From Artemisia argyi (Eukaryota > Streptophyta > Magnoliopsida > Asterales > Asteraceae): DNA of 64,000 nt. Numbering within the stretch: position 1 is the stretch's first letter; each line of letters begins with the position of its first letter. This document shows positions 32,825 through 42,972 of this stretch, in pieces. The stretch is taken from NCBI GenBank assembly GCA_030686995.1, contig CM060706.1, positions 140,515,505 through 140,579,504 on the forward strand, read 5' to 3'. The position numbers and the translations under genes were made by a program. Under the pieces are notes generated by a model. The model did not search any database. It saw only the letters and a list, made by a program, of their open reading frames with translations, and was not told the DNA's origin.

Positions 32825-33663
32825 CCGGGAACTTAAAGCTGCTGATCAATTTCATATGGAAATTCATGGGAACTGTTCGCTTTGGAAATGATCATGTAGC
32901 AGCTATTCAGGGTTATGGAGATCTTCGGTTTGGGAATATTTTAATCACTCGAGTTTACTACGTCGAAGGGTTGGGACACAATTTGTTTTCAGTCGGGCAG
33001 TTTTGTGATGCAGATTTAGAAGTTGCATTCAGGAGAAACACGGTTTTTATAAGAAATTTGGTTGGTGATGATCTCTTAACTGGTAATCGTGGTACAAACT
33101 TGTATGCTATCGACATCAACCAAATGGCTTCTACATCACCAATTTGTCTTATGACAAGGGCAACCGAAACTAAGTCCTGGCTGTGGCATAGATGTTTATC
33201 CCATCTCAATTTCGACTCCATCAACAAGTTAGCCAAAGACAACATCGTCACCGGACTTCCTAAGTTCAAATACACCAAGGAACACCTTTGTCCATCATGC
33301 GAACAAGGAAAAAGCAAAAGAGCATCATATAAACCCAAAACCGTACCTAGTTCGGAAGCAAGGTTACATATGTTGCACATGGACTTATGTGGCCCAATGA
33401 GAGTTGAAAGCATTAATGGGAAGAAGTATATTCTCGTTATTGTTGATGATTATTCAAGATATACTTGGGTAACATTTTTGAGATCAAAAGACGAAGCACC
33501 AGGCATCATCATCACCTTTCTGAAGCGTATTCAAGTTCTACTTCAAGCTCCAGTAAGGATTGTAAGAACAGATAATGGCACAGAATTCACAAATCAGGAG
33601 TTAAGAACCTATTTTGAAGATGTTGGAATCACACACCAAACATCAGTTGTTAGAACTCCATAG
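32791..33663 (+). CDS. Copia protease, pre-integrase and integrase core
   Basis: The protease active site WIVDSGCSKHMTGN is encoded at 32791-32832, in the frame that starts with ATG 32821. GAG-pre-integrase follows (WLWHRCLSHLNFDSINKL, HRCLSH...CPSC zinc-binding His-Cys, about 33180-33300). The integrase core has D in HMDLCGPM (about 33381), D in RTDNGTEF (about 33570) and should reach its Glu just past the stop TAG at 33661-33663; the same frame continues with [10 protein letters not shown]. The protease matures the polyprotein and the integrase joins DNA copies to the chromosome. The stop is a nonsense mutation. Confidence 0.88.
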   Translation, partial: WIVDSGCSKHMTGNLKLLINFIWKFMGTVRFGNDHVAAIQGYGDLRFGNILITRVYYVEGLGHNLFSVGQFCDADLEVAFRRNTVFIRNLVGDDLLTGNRGTNLYAIDINQMASTSPICLMTRATETKSWLWHRCLSHLNFDSINKLAKDNIVTGLPKFKYTKEHLCPSCEQGKSKRASYKPKTVPSSEARLHMLHMDLCGPMRVESINGKKYILVIVDDYSRYTWVTFLRSKDEAPGIIITFLKRIQVLLQAPVRIVRTDNGTEFTNQELRTYFEDVGITHQTSVVRTP

Positions 33664-35178
33664 CAGAATGGGGTAGTTGAAAGAAGAAACCGAACTCTTG
33701 TAGAAGCTGCTCGCACAATGCTGATTTTTTCTAGTGCACCACTATTCTTATGGGCTGATGCTGTAGCCACTGCTTGCTTTACTCAAAACCGATCCCTAGT
33801 CCATCCGAGATTCAATAAAACCCCATATGAGCTAGTGAACAACCGTAAACCTGACATCTCTTACCTTCACGTGTTTGGCGCTTTGTGCTATCCGACGAAT
33901 GATAGAGAAGATCTAGGAAAGTTAAAAGCTAAGGGTGATATTGGAATCTTCATTGGATATTCAGAAAACTCGAGGGCATTCAGGGTGTATAATAGAAGAA
34001 CGAAAAAGATAATGGAGACGATGAATGTGAAGTTTGTCGAGATTTCACAAATGGCTTCTGAGAGATACACTCTAGAACTCGCGCTTAATCCAATGGCTTC
34101 TAATCAAAACAGATTAGGACCCGCACCAAACCAGCAGACTTCTGGACACATCAGTTCAGGACTCGTGCCTCAAGGAGCTCAGTCAACAAACACGGATAAA
34201 CCTTCAGAACAAGAACTGGGAAATTTCTTCGAGTTAATGTTTGATGAATATTATGGTGGAACTTCGACAAATGCATCTCAACAACATTCCGCTGCACCCG
34301 CTCAAAACCATCAACCACCACTACCATCACAAGATGCATCTACCACAATCGAAGCTGAAGCACCAACTACATCAACATCATCTACATCTACTCAAGCAAC
34401 TCCAGTACTTGAAACTGAACTACCAAGAGTTGATGAGCAAAATCAAAACACAAATTTTCAAGAAGAACCAACAAATAATTCAAACAATGATGCGTTAGAA
34501 GAAGAAGAAATATTTGAAAACCCGTTTGCAACAGACTCTGCTGAATCTTCTTCAAGGTTACAAGAACCATCTAACACACATTCGTTACACCCAAGGTATC
34601 CTTCTACGTTTCAATGGACAAAAGACCATCCGTTAGTACATGTTATTGGTGATCCTTCAATGCCAGTTCAGATGAGGAGACAACTTGCCACCGATCTCGA
34701 ATTGTGCATTTACATTTGCTCAATAAGCACCAAAGTACCTAAGAACATTCGGGAAGCAATGACAGAAAACCCATGGATTGAAGCGATGCAGGAGGAATTT
34801 CTTCAATACCTGTTACATGATAGTTGGGAACTTGTTGAACGACCACTTGATAAACGAGTTCTTGATCTCAAGTGGTTGTGGAAGAACAAACTGGATGAGG
34901 AAATGACTGTAATTCGCAACAAAGCTCGTCTCGTGGCTAAAGGTTATCCACAAGAAGAAGGGATAGATTTCGAAGAATCATTCGCGCCTGTAGCTAGACT
35001 TGAAGCAGTCCGGATTTTCTTAGCCTATGCAGCTCACAAAAACATCACAGTCTATCAGATGGATATTAAGACAGCTTTCTTGAATGGAACCCTGAAAGAA
35101 GAAGTGTATGTGAGTCAGCCAGAGGGATTCATCGTCCAGACTACGTCTACAAGCTTAAGAAAGCAATTTATGGTCTAA
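33664..35178 (+). CDS. Copia integrase C-terminus and reverse transcriptase start
   Basis: Directly continues the integrase frame after the TAG at 33661. First ATG is 33718. Integrase end: [50 protein letters not shown] low-complexity Ser/Thr/Gln/Pro linker covers about 34080-34620. Reverse transcriptase (RVT_2) begins with WIEAMQEEF (about 34775), and shows [33 protein letters not shown] and motif [12 protein letters not shown] (about 35056-35088). A one-base deletion near 35135 shifts the frame; the original reading ([15 protein letters not shown]) continues in the next frame. Confidence 0.88.
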   Translation, partial: QNGVVERRNRTLVEAARTMLIFSSAPLFLWADAVATACFTQNRSLVHPRFNKTPYELVNNRKPDISYLHVFGALCYPTNDREDLGKLKAKGDIGIFIGYSENSRAFRVYNRRTKKIMETMNVKFVEISQMASERYTLELALNPMASNQNRLGPAPNQQTSGHISSGLVPQGAQSTNTDKPSEQELGNFFELMFDEYYGGTSTNASQQHSAAPAQNHQPPLPSQDASTTIEAEAPTTSTSSTSTQATPVLETELPRVDEQNQNTNFQEEPTNNSNNDALEEEEIFENPFATDSAESSSRLQEPSNTHSLHPRYPSTFQWTKDHPLVHVIGDPSMPVQMRRQLATDLELCIYICSISTKVPKNIREAMTENPWIEAMQEEFLQYLLHDSWELVERPLDKRVLDLKWLWKNKLDEEMTVIRNKARLVAKGYPQEEGIDFEESFAPVARLEAVRIFLAYAAHKNITVYQMDIKTAFLNGTLKEEVYVSQPEGFIVQTTSTSLRKQFMV

Positions 35179-35882
35179 AACAAGCTCCAAGAGCGTGGTA
35201 TGACGAACTATCATCTTTCTTGCTCAAAAACAATTTCACAAAAGGAACGGTTGATGACACCTTGTTTATCAAAAAGTTCAAAGATGACATTTTGATCGTT
35301 CAAATTTACGTGGACGACATTATTTTTGGATCAACCAATCCTAACCATTCAAAACATTTTGAAAATCTCATGAAAAGTAAATTTGAAATGTCCATGATGG
35401 GGGAACTAAAATTCTTTCTTGGTTTACAAATACATCAATCCCCACGTGGTATTTTTATCAATCAAGCTAAATATACAATAGAGATTTTGAAAAAATATGG
35501 AATGGAAAATTGTGATTCTGTTGGTACACCAATGGTCACTTCACCAAAAATAGGTGCTGATTTGTTTGGGAAACCCATTGATCCGAAGAAATATCGGAGC
35601 ATGATCGGTTCTCTCATGTACTTAACTGCTAGCCGACCCGATATCCAATTTGCTGTTTGTTTGTTAGCACGGTTTCAGGCAAAGCCTACCGAACTTCACC
35701 TCAAAGAGGTTAAACGGATCTTTCGGTACCTACGAAGCACCATTAACATGGGACTTTGGTATCCGAAGGATTCGGGGTTTAATCTAACAGCATTTTCAGA
35801 TGCAGACCATGCTGGTGATCAAGTTACAGCAAAGAGTACATCAGGAGGAGCACAATTTTTGGGTGAAAAGCTAGTAAGCTAA
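35139..35882 (+). CDS. Copia reverse transcriptase, catalytic part
   Basis: Open from 35139 in the shifted frame; first ATG 35220. Contains [14 protein letters not shown], the catalytic [11 protein letters not shown] (about 35308-35340), [11 protein letters not shown] and the RT-RNase H connection with [16 protein letters not shown]. It ends at TAA 35880-35882 after GEKLVS; the next codons (SSKKQDCTALSTAEAEYVSL) continue in the same frame, so this is another nonsense mutation. Confidence 0.88.
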   Translation, partial: DYVYKLKKAIYGLKQAPRAWYDELSSFLLKNNFTKGTVDDTLFIKKFKDDILIVQIYVDDIIFGSTNPNHSKHFENLMKSKFEMSMMGELKFFLGLQIHQSPRGIFINQAKYTIEILKKYGMENCDSVGTPMVTSPKIGADLFGKPIDPKKYRSMIGSLMYLTASRPDIQFAVCLLARFQAKPTELHLKEVKRIFRYLRSTINMGLWYPKDSGFNLTAFSDADHAGDQVTAKSTSGGAQFLGEKLVS

Positions 35883-36284
35883 TCGTCAAAGAAACAGGAT
35901 TGTACTGCGCTATCAACCGCCGAAGCCGAGTATGTGTCTCTATCTGCGTGTTGTGCCCAAGTTCTTTGGATGTGGACACAGCTCACAGATTATGGCTTTA
36001 CTTTTGACAGAATACCTATGTATTGTGACTCAAAAAGTGCCATAGCCATCTCGTGCAACCCCGTACATCACTCTAAGACGAAGCATATCAAAGTCCGCTA
36101 CCATTTCATCAAAGAACACGTGGAAGATGGTACTGTTGAATTATTTTTCGTTAAGACTGATTATCAACTCGCTGATCTATTTACTAAAGCCCTTCCAAAA
36201 GAAATGTTTGACTATTTAGTTCGACGAATTGGCATGCGAAGCCTAACTCCTGAGGAGCTAGAACGTCTTCTCGAATCTTCTTGA
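35883..36284 (+). CDS. Copia RNase H, C-terminal end of the polyprotein
   Basis: Continues the RT frame: STAEAEYVSLSACCAQVLWM with the catalytic Glu, MYCDSKSAIAIS with a catalytic Asp, HHSKTKHIKVRYHFIKEHV and LADLFTKALP, the standard end of copia RNase H. It removes element RNA during DNA synthesis. Terminates TGA at 36282-36284. Confidence 0.88.
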   Translation, partial: SSKKQDCTALSTAEAEYVSLSACCAQVLWMWTQLTDYGFTFDRIPMYCDSKSAIAISCNPVHHSKTKHIKVRYHFIKEHVEDGTVELFFVKTDYQLADLFTKALPKEMFDYLVRRIGMRSLTPEELERLLESS

Positions 36285-37192
36285 AAAATGTTTTCAAAAT
36301 CGCTTCGCTGTAAATATTTTTGAAAAACAAAATACAAAATTTGAAAAACCAACAAAAACAAAATAAAAAAATATAAAATTTTCAAAAAATACAAAAACAA
36401 TATAAAATCAAAAAATCCAAAAACATTCTTCTTACGACATGTCTCTCGTATAAATCAATATTCTGTTGAATGGAAATTCCTGCCAGGGTCAACATCAAGC
36501 AGCCCTGACAGCAGGTCACTTCGGTAATTCTTTATGGGTTACGCTTAGTGTTCGCGGTAGTTTCAAACGGTCTACAGTCGTGGAGTGATCCCCAGCGACT
36601 CACCCAGTCATTGAGCTACTTAGTAGGTCTCGTAAGCTCTCTCGAGAGTATCTAACATGGGAACGGCCATGGTAAGGGTTAGAAGGAGTCTTCACACTAT
36701 GCTGTTGACGATCTCTAATTCTTATCTGTAAGTACCGGATGTTTTATTGCTAACTGTTTATATGCAGGGACACTTCATCACCATGGCGAAGGATTCCACA
36801 TGCTCATACATACATCTGGAAGTTAAAGAAAGCTCCCTCAAAGATCTATACAACACAAAGTTCAAAGAAAGATTCTACGCCAAAAAGAAGAATCTACAAA
36901 GTATAAAGACTAAAGATCAAAGTGAAAGAAAGGGAACTACGTGCATATGAATATCAAAGTCCAAGGATGTATGAGCATGTTGGAATGGCAAACAACCACC
37001 ACAGACGAAGAAGTGACTAAAGGCAGATAACTCCACATCACAAAGGAACAAAGAACGATGAAAAATCAGTTATCAAAGATCACAAAGCATGAAGGAACAA
37101 AGACTAAAGACTATTCTACAACGACACACAAAGTTAAAGACAAAGAACACGGAAGACCCACTCACGTGGAGCATCATTCGAATGACCACCCC
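36285..37192 (+). other. 3' non-coding region of the copia element
   Basis: 0.9 kb without an env-like frame; the longest open frame is 67 codons. It contains a possible intron-like pair (GTAAGTACC near 36728, TATGCAG near 36761). Purine-rich sequence follows, ending in the polypurine tract at 37193-37204. Confidence 0.5.
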
Positions 37193-37204
37193 TTAGGGGG
37201 AGAT

Positions 37205-37601
37205 TGTTAGAATTAAAAATATGTATTATGAAGTGATGGTCATTCTCATATTGTAACTTTGTGTCGTTTGTTAAGATTAGTAATAGTTTAGTCATTGGGC
37301 TTTGAACTTGGTAAGCTAATATGTTATGTGTTAGTTTATGTAAGCCTTGTTATTTAATCATGTATCCAAGTCCAAGCCCAAGCCCATAGAAAAGCCTTTG
37401 TATGGAACTATAAAAGGCACCTTACCTCTCATTTGTAAGGTGTGCTTGTGTGTGTATTGTGTGTGTTTTTAATAAAAGTTCTCTTCATCTTTACCTCTCT
37501 TTTATACTTATTAACACCACACCTTTATAACATCAAGTCACCATCTTTCCTTCTTCTAGTGCTTATATTTGTGTTAAAGTTGATAGATTTAAGGTCCTAC
37601 A
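37205..37601 (+). repeat. 3' LTR of the copia element
   Basis: 397 bp, preceded by a purine tract TTAGGGGGAGAT (37193-37204). A clear TATA box, TATAAAAGG, lies at 37409-37417. Confidence 0.9.
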
Positions 37602-38436
37602 CAATTCATTCAATATGTCTATGTGTTGTTTGAATATATCTTATGCTTGTCTTGATTTCAACATGCTAGGCTAGATCTATCATGTGTTTGCTTAGATGTA
37701 ATGAAACCTAGATGTTAATTATAGGTTGATTGCTTGTTTATAGTTGTAATGGTTGAATGATTTCAATGTTAGGCTTAAGAAAACTGGCAGATCTCCATTG
37801 TGTAACATGCTTGAACGTCTTAAGAAATATGAACCGATGTGTACTAGGTTTTTATGATTGTATTTAATGCATGAGCAAATTATAGTGATCCCATGTTAGG
37901 AGCTTCTTAGCCGGCTCAACATAGGAGTGAAGTAGGCGCTTATAGGATTGGGGAAGTAAGTACGCCACCCCATGAATGGTATTAAGGAATACAATCCGTC
38001 ATTCACGCAACTGTAACAAGTAATTAACCTGTAAAAGATATCTAAGGAGTAGTGAAACCTAAGTAAACACAATTCTCCCATATATTGCTCACACCTCTAG
38101 TATAATTTAGTTTATTTTCATTTTTAGTATTTTATTTTGATTGCATCTTAGTAATTGGGTTAGTTGACTAGCAACTAATTCCGCCCAACTCCTTCAAAAC
38201 CGAGATTTTTACTTGATTTCATAAAAAAATATAAAAATACAAAAAGAATCATCCCTCATCTCTAGACCTAGTCTTTAGGTTTTCTAATCCTAGCGACACT
38301 ATTCCTAGCTGAACGATCAATCCCCCGGTACTTGTCATTATACTATACTACATCGATCAGGTACACAGCCTGGTGGGGGTTGTAAGCTTCTCGAGATCCC
38401 TCAAGAGGTAAAGCCTGGTGCAATCCCTACGCATCA
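37602..38436 (+). repeat. 3' LTR of the gypsy element, second part
   Basis: Resumes after the copia target duplication CAATT and matches the 5' LTR up to its end CATCA at 38436 with a handful of substitutions. Confidence 0.85.
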
Positions 38437-38579
38437 CCTTTTTTTCACGCTTCTTTTTCTCTTCTTTATTTTTTTTGTTTTTTTTTGTTTCTTTTTTGTT
38501 TTTTTTTCCTAATTCACTTTTTTTTCCTTTTTCTAATTCATATTTTTTTAATTCACGTTTTTTCCTTCTTCTTCGCTTT

Positions 38580-39240
38580 CATACATTTTTGTCTGTTTTC
38601 ATATATTTCCGTCCGTTTTCATACGTTTTCGTCCATTTCGGTACGTTTTCGTCTCTTTTCAAATGTTTTCGTCTGTTTTCGTCCATTTTTATACGTTTTA
38701 AAATGTTTCGCCCGTTTTTATACGTTTTCGTCTGTTTGCATACGTTTTTGTCTGTTTTCATATGTTTATATACGTTTTCATCTGTTTTTGTCAGTTTTTT
38801 ATGTTTTCGCTCATTTTTAGACGTTTTCGTCTATTTTTAAACGTTTTCGTCCGTTTTTATACATTTTCATCCACTTTCTTACGTTTCATCTGTTTTCTTA
38901 TGTTTTCATTCGTTTTCATACGTTTTCGTCTGTTTCATCTATTTTTCTTTGTTTTTTGTCCATTTTTCATACGTTTTCGTCCGTTTTCAAACGTATTTTT
39001 ACGCTTTTCATACATTTTAGCCTGTTTTCTTACGTTTTCGTCCGTTTTCTTACGTTTTCACCTATTTTCGTCCGTTTTCATAAGTTTTCGTCCAATTTTT
39101 TACGTTTTCGTTCGTTTTAATACGTTCTCATCTGTTTTCATCCGTTTTCTTTCGTTTTCGTCCATTTCTCATACGTTTTTGTCCGTTTTCATACGTGTTT
39201 TTACGCTTTCATACTTATTCGTCTGTTTTCTTATATTTTC
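38580..39240. repeat. Helically phased T-tract array (10-bp period)
   Basis: Runs of four T recur almost exactly every 10 bp (TTTTCGTCCG, TTTTCATACG and variants), with two unit types alternating to give a 20-bp period. Known physics of A-tracts predicts strong intrinsic curvature. Open frames through it spell Phe-Arg-Pro-Phe-like repeats and are by-products. Confidence 0.85.
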
Positions 39241-39245
39241 TTACG

Positions 39246-39775
39246 TTTCTTAATATCACAAGTGATTTATGAATATCACAAGTGATATTCAGTGATATCC
39301 AGAATATCATTTGTGATTTTCTTATGTTTTCGTCCTTTTTCATATGTATTCGTCCGTTTTCATATGTATTAGTCCGTTTTTTTTACGTTTCGTCTGTTTT
39401 CTTACATTTTCGTCCGTTTCTATACGTTTCTGAATATCAATGGTAACATTCTAAATATCACTTGTGATTTTCTGAATATCTATCACTTGTGATTTTCTGA
39501 ATATCACTTGTGATTTTCATGTTGCAAAACATTTGTTGAAAATCACTTGTCATATTCAGAAAATCACTTATTATATTCAGAATATCACTTGTGATATACT
39601 GAATATCATAGAATATTACTTATGATATCCATAATATCATTTGTAGTACTCATATTATCACTTGTGATATTCTAAATATCACAGAATATCACTTGTGATT
39701 TTCAGAATATAACCTGTGATATGCAGAATATCACTTGTGATATTCAGAATATAACTTGTGATATTCAGAAACATA
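39246..39775. repeat. Arrays of ATATCAC-TT-GTGATAT inverted repeats
   Basis: About 15 imperfect copies of a 16-20 bp inverted repeat, arms GAATATCAC and GTGATATTC separated by TT, in two blocks (39246-39303, 39430-39775) split by a phased T-tract segment. The same motif recurs at 40085-40300 and 40591-40830. Confidence 0.85.
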
Positions 39776-41350
39776 TGAAAATGTCTGAAAATGGCCAAAA
39801 AAAACATTTAAAAAACGGACGAAAACGAATGAAAAATAGACAAAAACGTAATAAAATGGACGAAAATGTATGAAAACGAAAGAAAACGTAAGAAAGTGTA
39901 AAAACATGTGTGAAAAGGACAAAAACATTTGAAAACTAGACAAAAACGAAAGAAAACAGATGAAAACGAACGAAAACGTATGAAAACAAACGAAAACGTA
40001 AGAAAACGAACGAATATGTATGAAAACGGACGAAAACGTAAAAGCATGTTTGAAAACGGACGAAGACATATGAAAAATGGACGAATATTACTTATGATAT
40101 CCAGAATATCATTTGTGGTACTCATAGTATCACTTATGATATTCTGCATATCACAGAAAATCACTTGTGAAATTCAGAATATCACTTGTGAAATTCAGAA
40201 TATCACTTGTGATATTCAGTATATAACTTGTGATGTTTAGAATATCACAGAATATCAATTTGTGATATTCAGAATATCACTTGTGATATTTAGAAACATA
40301 TGAAAACTTCTGAAAATGGCAAAAAAAACATTTAAAAATGAACGAAAACGAATGAAAAAACGGAAAAAAATGTAAGAAAATGGACGAAAACGGAAGAAAA
40401 CGTATTAATGTGTAAAAACATGTATGAAAAGGACAAAAACGTTTGAAAACTGGACGAAAACGAAAGAAAACGGACGAAAACATATGAAAACGAAGGAAAA
40501 CGTAAGAAAACGAACGAATATGTATGAAAACATATGAAAGCGTAAAAACACGTCTGAAAACGGATGAAGACGTATGAAAAATGGACGAATATTACTTATG
40601 ATATCTAGAATATCATTTTTGGTACTCATAGTATCACTTGTGATATTCTGCATATCACAAAAAATCACTTGTGATATTCAGAATATCACTTGTGATATTC
40701 AGAATATCACTTGTGATATTCTGAATATCACATAATATCCCTTGTGATATTAAGAATATAACTTGTGATATTTAGAATATCACAGAATATCATTTGTGAT
40801 ATTTAGACTATCACTTGTGATATTTAGAAACATATGAAAATGTCTGAAAATGGCAAAAAAATATTTAAAAATGGACGAAAACGAATGAAAATGTATAAAA
40901 ACATAAGAAAACGTATGAAAGTGTAAAAACATGTATGAAAAGGACAAAAACGTTTGAAAACTGGACGAAAACGAAAGAAAACGGACGAAAACGTAAGAAA
41001 AAGAATGAATACATATGAAAACAGACGAAAACGTATGAAAGCGTAAAAACACGTCTGAAAACGCACGAAGACGTATGAAATATGGACGAAAACGAAAGAA
41101 AACGAACGAAAACATATTAAAACGAACGAAAATGTATGAAAACGGACGAAAACGTATGAAAACGAACGAAAATGTAAAAAAACATATGAAAACGGATGTT
41201 AACGGACGGAAACGTAAGAAAGCGGATGAAAAATGTATGAAAACGGACAAAAACATATGAAAACGGACGAAAACGTAAGAAACGGTCGAAAATATATGAA
41301 AATAGACAAAAACTTATGAAAAAGGACGAAAATGTATGAAAGCGAAAAAA
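39770..41350. repeat. Three tandem modules of about 528 bp (A-tract array + inverted repeats)
   Basis: Three blocks start with nearly the same words (AAACATATGAAAA, then CTGAAAATGGC and AAAAAACATTTAAAAA) at about 39770, 40296 and 40826, that is, 526 and 530 bp apart. Each continues with A4 tracts every 10 bp (GAAAACGGAC, GAAAACGTAT); the first two end with an inverted-repeat block, the third runs into the right arm. Confidence 0.8.
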
Positions 41351-41660
41351 AACTTGTATTAGGAAGAAAAAAAACGTTCACTAGAAAAAAAGAAAAAAAG
41401 GAAAAAAAAAAGTGATTTAGAACAAAAAACAAAAAAAAAATAAAAGAAAAAAATGTTGCGTGAAAAAGAAGATACTAGAAAAAAAAATAAAAAAAAAAGA
41501 AAAAAATGAATAATAAAAAAAGATAAAAAGACGAAGAAATATGAGAAAAAAAACATGAAATTAGGTTTTCATGTTTAATCTTATATTATCATTAGGATAG
41601 AAGGTAAAAATTTGTCCCTTCGTATACATCGAAAGAAAAGAATTCAAAATAAAGTGACTC

Positions 41661-42450
41661 TTCTAAACATACATAAAATAAGCAGTCCAGTTGATTACTA
41701 CCAAATTGTAGAAAAGGTCCAAAGATGACAAAACTTCTACGTGATCATTGTTGAGCTGGATATTTCCTGTCTTTAAAATATCTATTATTTATTTATTTTA
41801 TAAACCCACCGACACTAAACTATTTAAAATTTTAAACCCCTAAAACTTAATTTTAAACCTTCCAAATATCATCGTTTACCAATCAAATTATTTTTATTTA
41901 TAAACTTAAATCGTATACCTAATACGTTATTGATATCTTTACAAAAGAAACCAACGCATATATACCCATTTTTGAAATCAACTGGTAAAGAATGTTAACA
42001 AACGTTGTACAGTTATATTTAATCATTAATAGGGCTTTACCAAATCATGTTGTAAATAAATACTGGTTTCTTATATTAAAGACTAGTTAAGTAATTGCCA
42101 ATTGGTAATATCACTTAGAATAAATATATTCTCCATCAACGTTCTTGTCGGCGAGAAGTGTTACGACCAATCCTGTGGTTCTAGTTTTTCATGCTTATTT
42201 AGTCATTTTTTCGTTTTATGATTAACAACTTTGTTATTAATCTCAATTTATATTCTGTTTGTTTTGTAACATGTAATTGTATCTATGAAATTATGAAGTA
42301 TTAAGTTTTCTTTTTTACCAACAAGGTTATGTATTAGTGAGATCCGAGTTGAAGTTATGTTTGATTTAGACAAGACATATTTTGCCATTATTTTATATAC
42401 TCGCTAGAAGTATTAAAAAACCTATGAAATACTATATGTTACATCATAAT
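41661..42450. other. AT-rich spacer
   Basis: No gene, no repeat structure recognised. Confidence 0.4.
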
Positions 42451-42972
42451 TGTTAGAAATTGGTCAGGGTTGTAATGATAATGTTGATACAAAAGTTGGG
42501 CGTACCTGGTTATCGGGCTCTTGCTCTCGTATCAATTCGCTTCTTAGCACTTTGTAACCTGCGTACTAAGAAAATAAAACAACACCGTTAGGCTTATCGA
42601 GGGATTGTCTCCCCCGATTAGACTCCGGTGTGAGAGTAAGTAATCGATTTAGGGTTCTCTTAAAGAGTTAGGGTTTGTATGTCGTACCTTGAATGAGAAT
42701 CGTATGATTCTATATATGGGCTAAGAAACCGTGTTTCTTGCTCCTTACTCTTCGCACGCGTGGTGCTTATCCGAAGTAAGGATATCTATTCCATGAATAG
42801 ATAATCCTTATCGTGTACCCGGTGGGTTGGATTGGGCATTTGGGCTTCGTGAGCCCAAAGTATTAATACTGCGGCCCGTACCATTGTCATGGTAGCCCAT
42901 TCGTGGTGGGCTTAGGTGTGAGTAATGTCTATCATTTGGGCTTGTGGCCCAAATATAGGCTATACGTCATCA
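42451..42972 (-). mobile_element. Probable solo LTR
   Basis: On the minus strand it begins TGATGACGTATAGCC and ends TTTCTAACA, with TG...CA termini, a TATA-like CATATATAGAATC (about 42712) and a GC-richer transcribed-looking end (GGGGGAGACAATCCC). No second copy is in the window. The flanks read CATAAT and GATAAT, which would be an imperfect target duplication. I take it as a solo LTR of an unidentified element. Confidence 0.4.

Larger units (their letters stand above)
27063..37601 (+). mobile_element. Ty1/copia element, 10.5 kb, nested in the gypsy 3' LTR
   Basis: Flanked by the target duplication CAATT (27058-27062 and 37602-37606). LTRs 27063-27457 and 37205-37601 begin TGTTAGAATT and end GTCCTACA. 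Order: 5' LTR, initiator-Met type primer site, a 1.1 kb leader, gag, a long coiled-coil stretch, protease, integrase, reverse transcriptase, RNase H, a 0.9 kb 3' region, polypurine tract, 3' LTR. Integrase before RT defines copia. The single long frame is broken by three nonsense codons (30131-30133, 33661-33663, 35880-35882) and two frameshifts (about 32710-32790 and 35135), so this copy is defective. The large size and coiled-coil gag extension recall Sirevirus-like copia lineages, but the lineage was not proved. Confidence 0.92.
22071..38436 (+). mobile_element. Gypsy-type LTR element with gag-protease only, split by a nested copia element
   Basis: Bounded by TGATG...CATCA and by the 5-bp target duplication CCTTT (22066-22070 and 38437-38441). 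The 5' LTR is 22071-23492; the 3' LTR starts at about 26788, is interrupted at 27062, and resumes at 37607-38436. From about 22477 on, the two LTRs match base for base with few changes. The internal region is only 3.3 kb: primer site, gag, a protease-like segment, then non-coding DNA. There is no reverse transcriptase, RNase H or integrase, so it must move with help from another element. It sits in the left arm of the foldback element. Confidence 0.85.
38437..41660. mobile_element. Large foldback element: phased A/T-tract arms and inverted-repeat arrays
   Basis: The left arm (38437-39245) is made of units like TTTTCGTCCG and TTTTCATACG; the right arm (40830-41660) is its inverted complement, GAAAACGGAC and GAAAACGTAT, ending in A-rich sequence that pairs with 21900-22070. 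Each arm totals about 0.8-1 kb. Between the arms, blocks of GAATATCACTTGTGATATTC-like inverted repeats alternate with more phased tracts. Layout: T-phase 38437-39245, inverted-repeat block 39246-39303, T-phase 39304-39430, inverted-repeat block 39430-39775, then three repeats of an A-phase plus inverted-repeat module starting near 39770, 40296 and 40826. It encodes no transposase. Very long terminal inverted repeats suggest a foldback or Mutator-like non-autonomous transposon. Confidence 0.65.

Noticed and set aside
36728..36767. Intron and env-like gene in the copia 3' region
   Set aside because: Splice-like sites are present but no long frame or membrane protein follows, so no gene is called.
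38418..39253. Overlapping frames of 111-163 codons rich in Phe, Arg and Ser, and their minus-strand mirrors at 39731-41256
   Set aside because: They are translations of the 10-bp phased T/A-tract repeats; several frames are open at once on both strands, with no start context or conserved domain.
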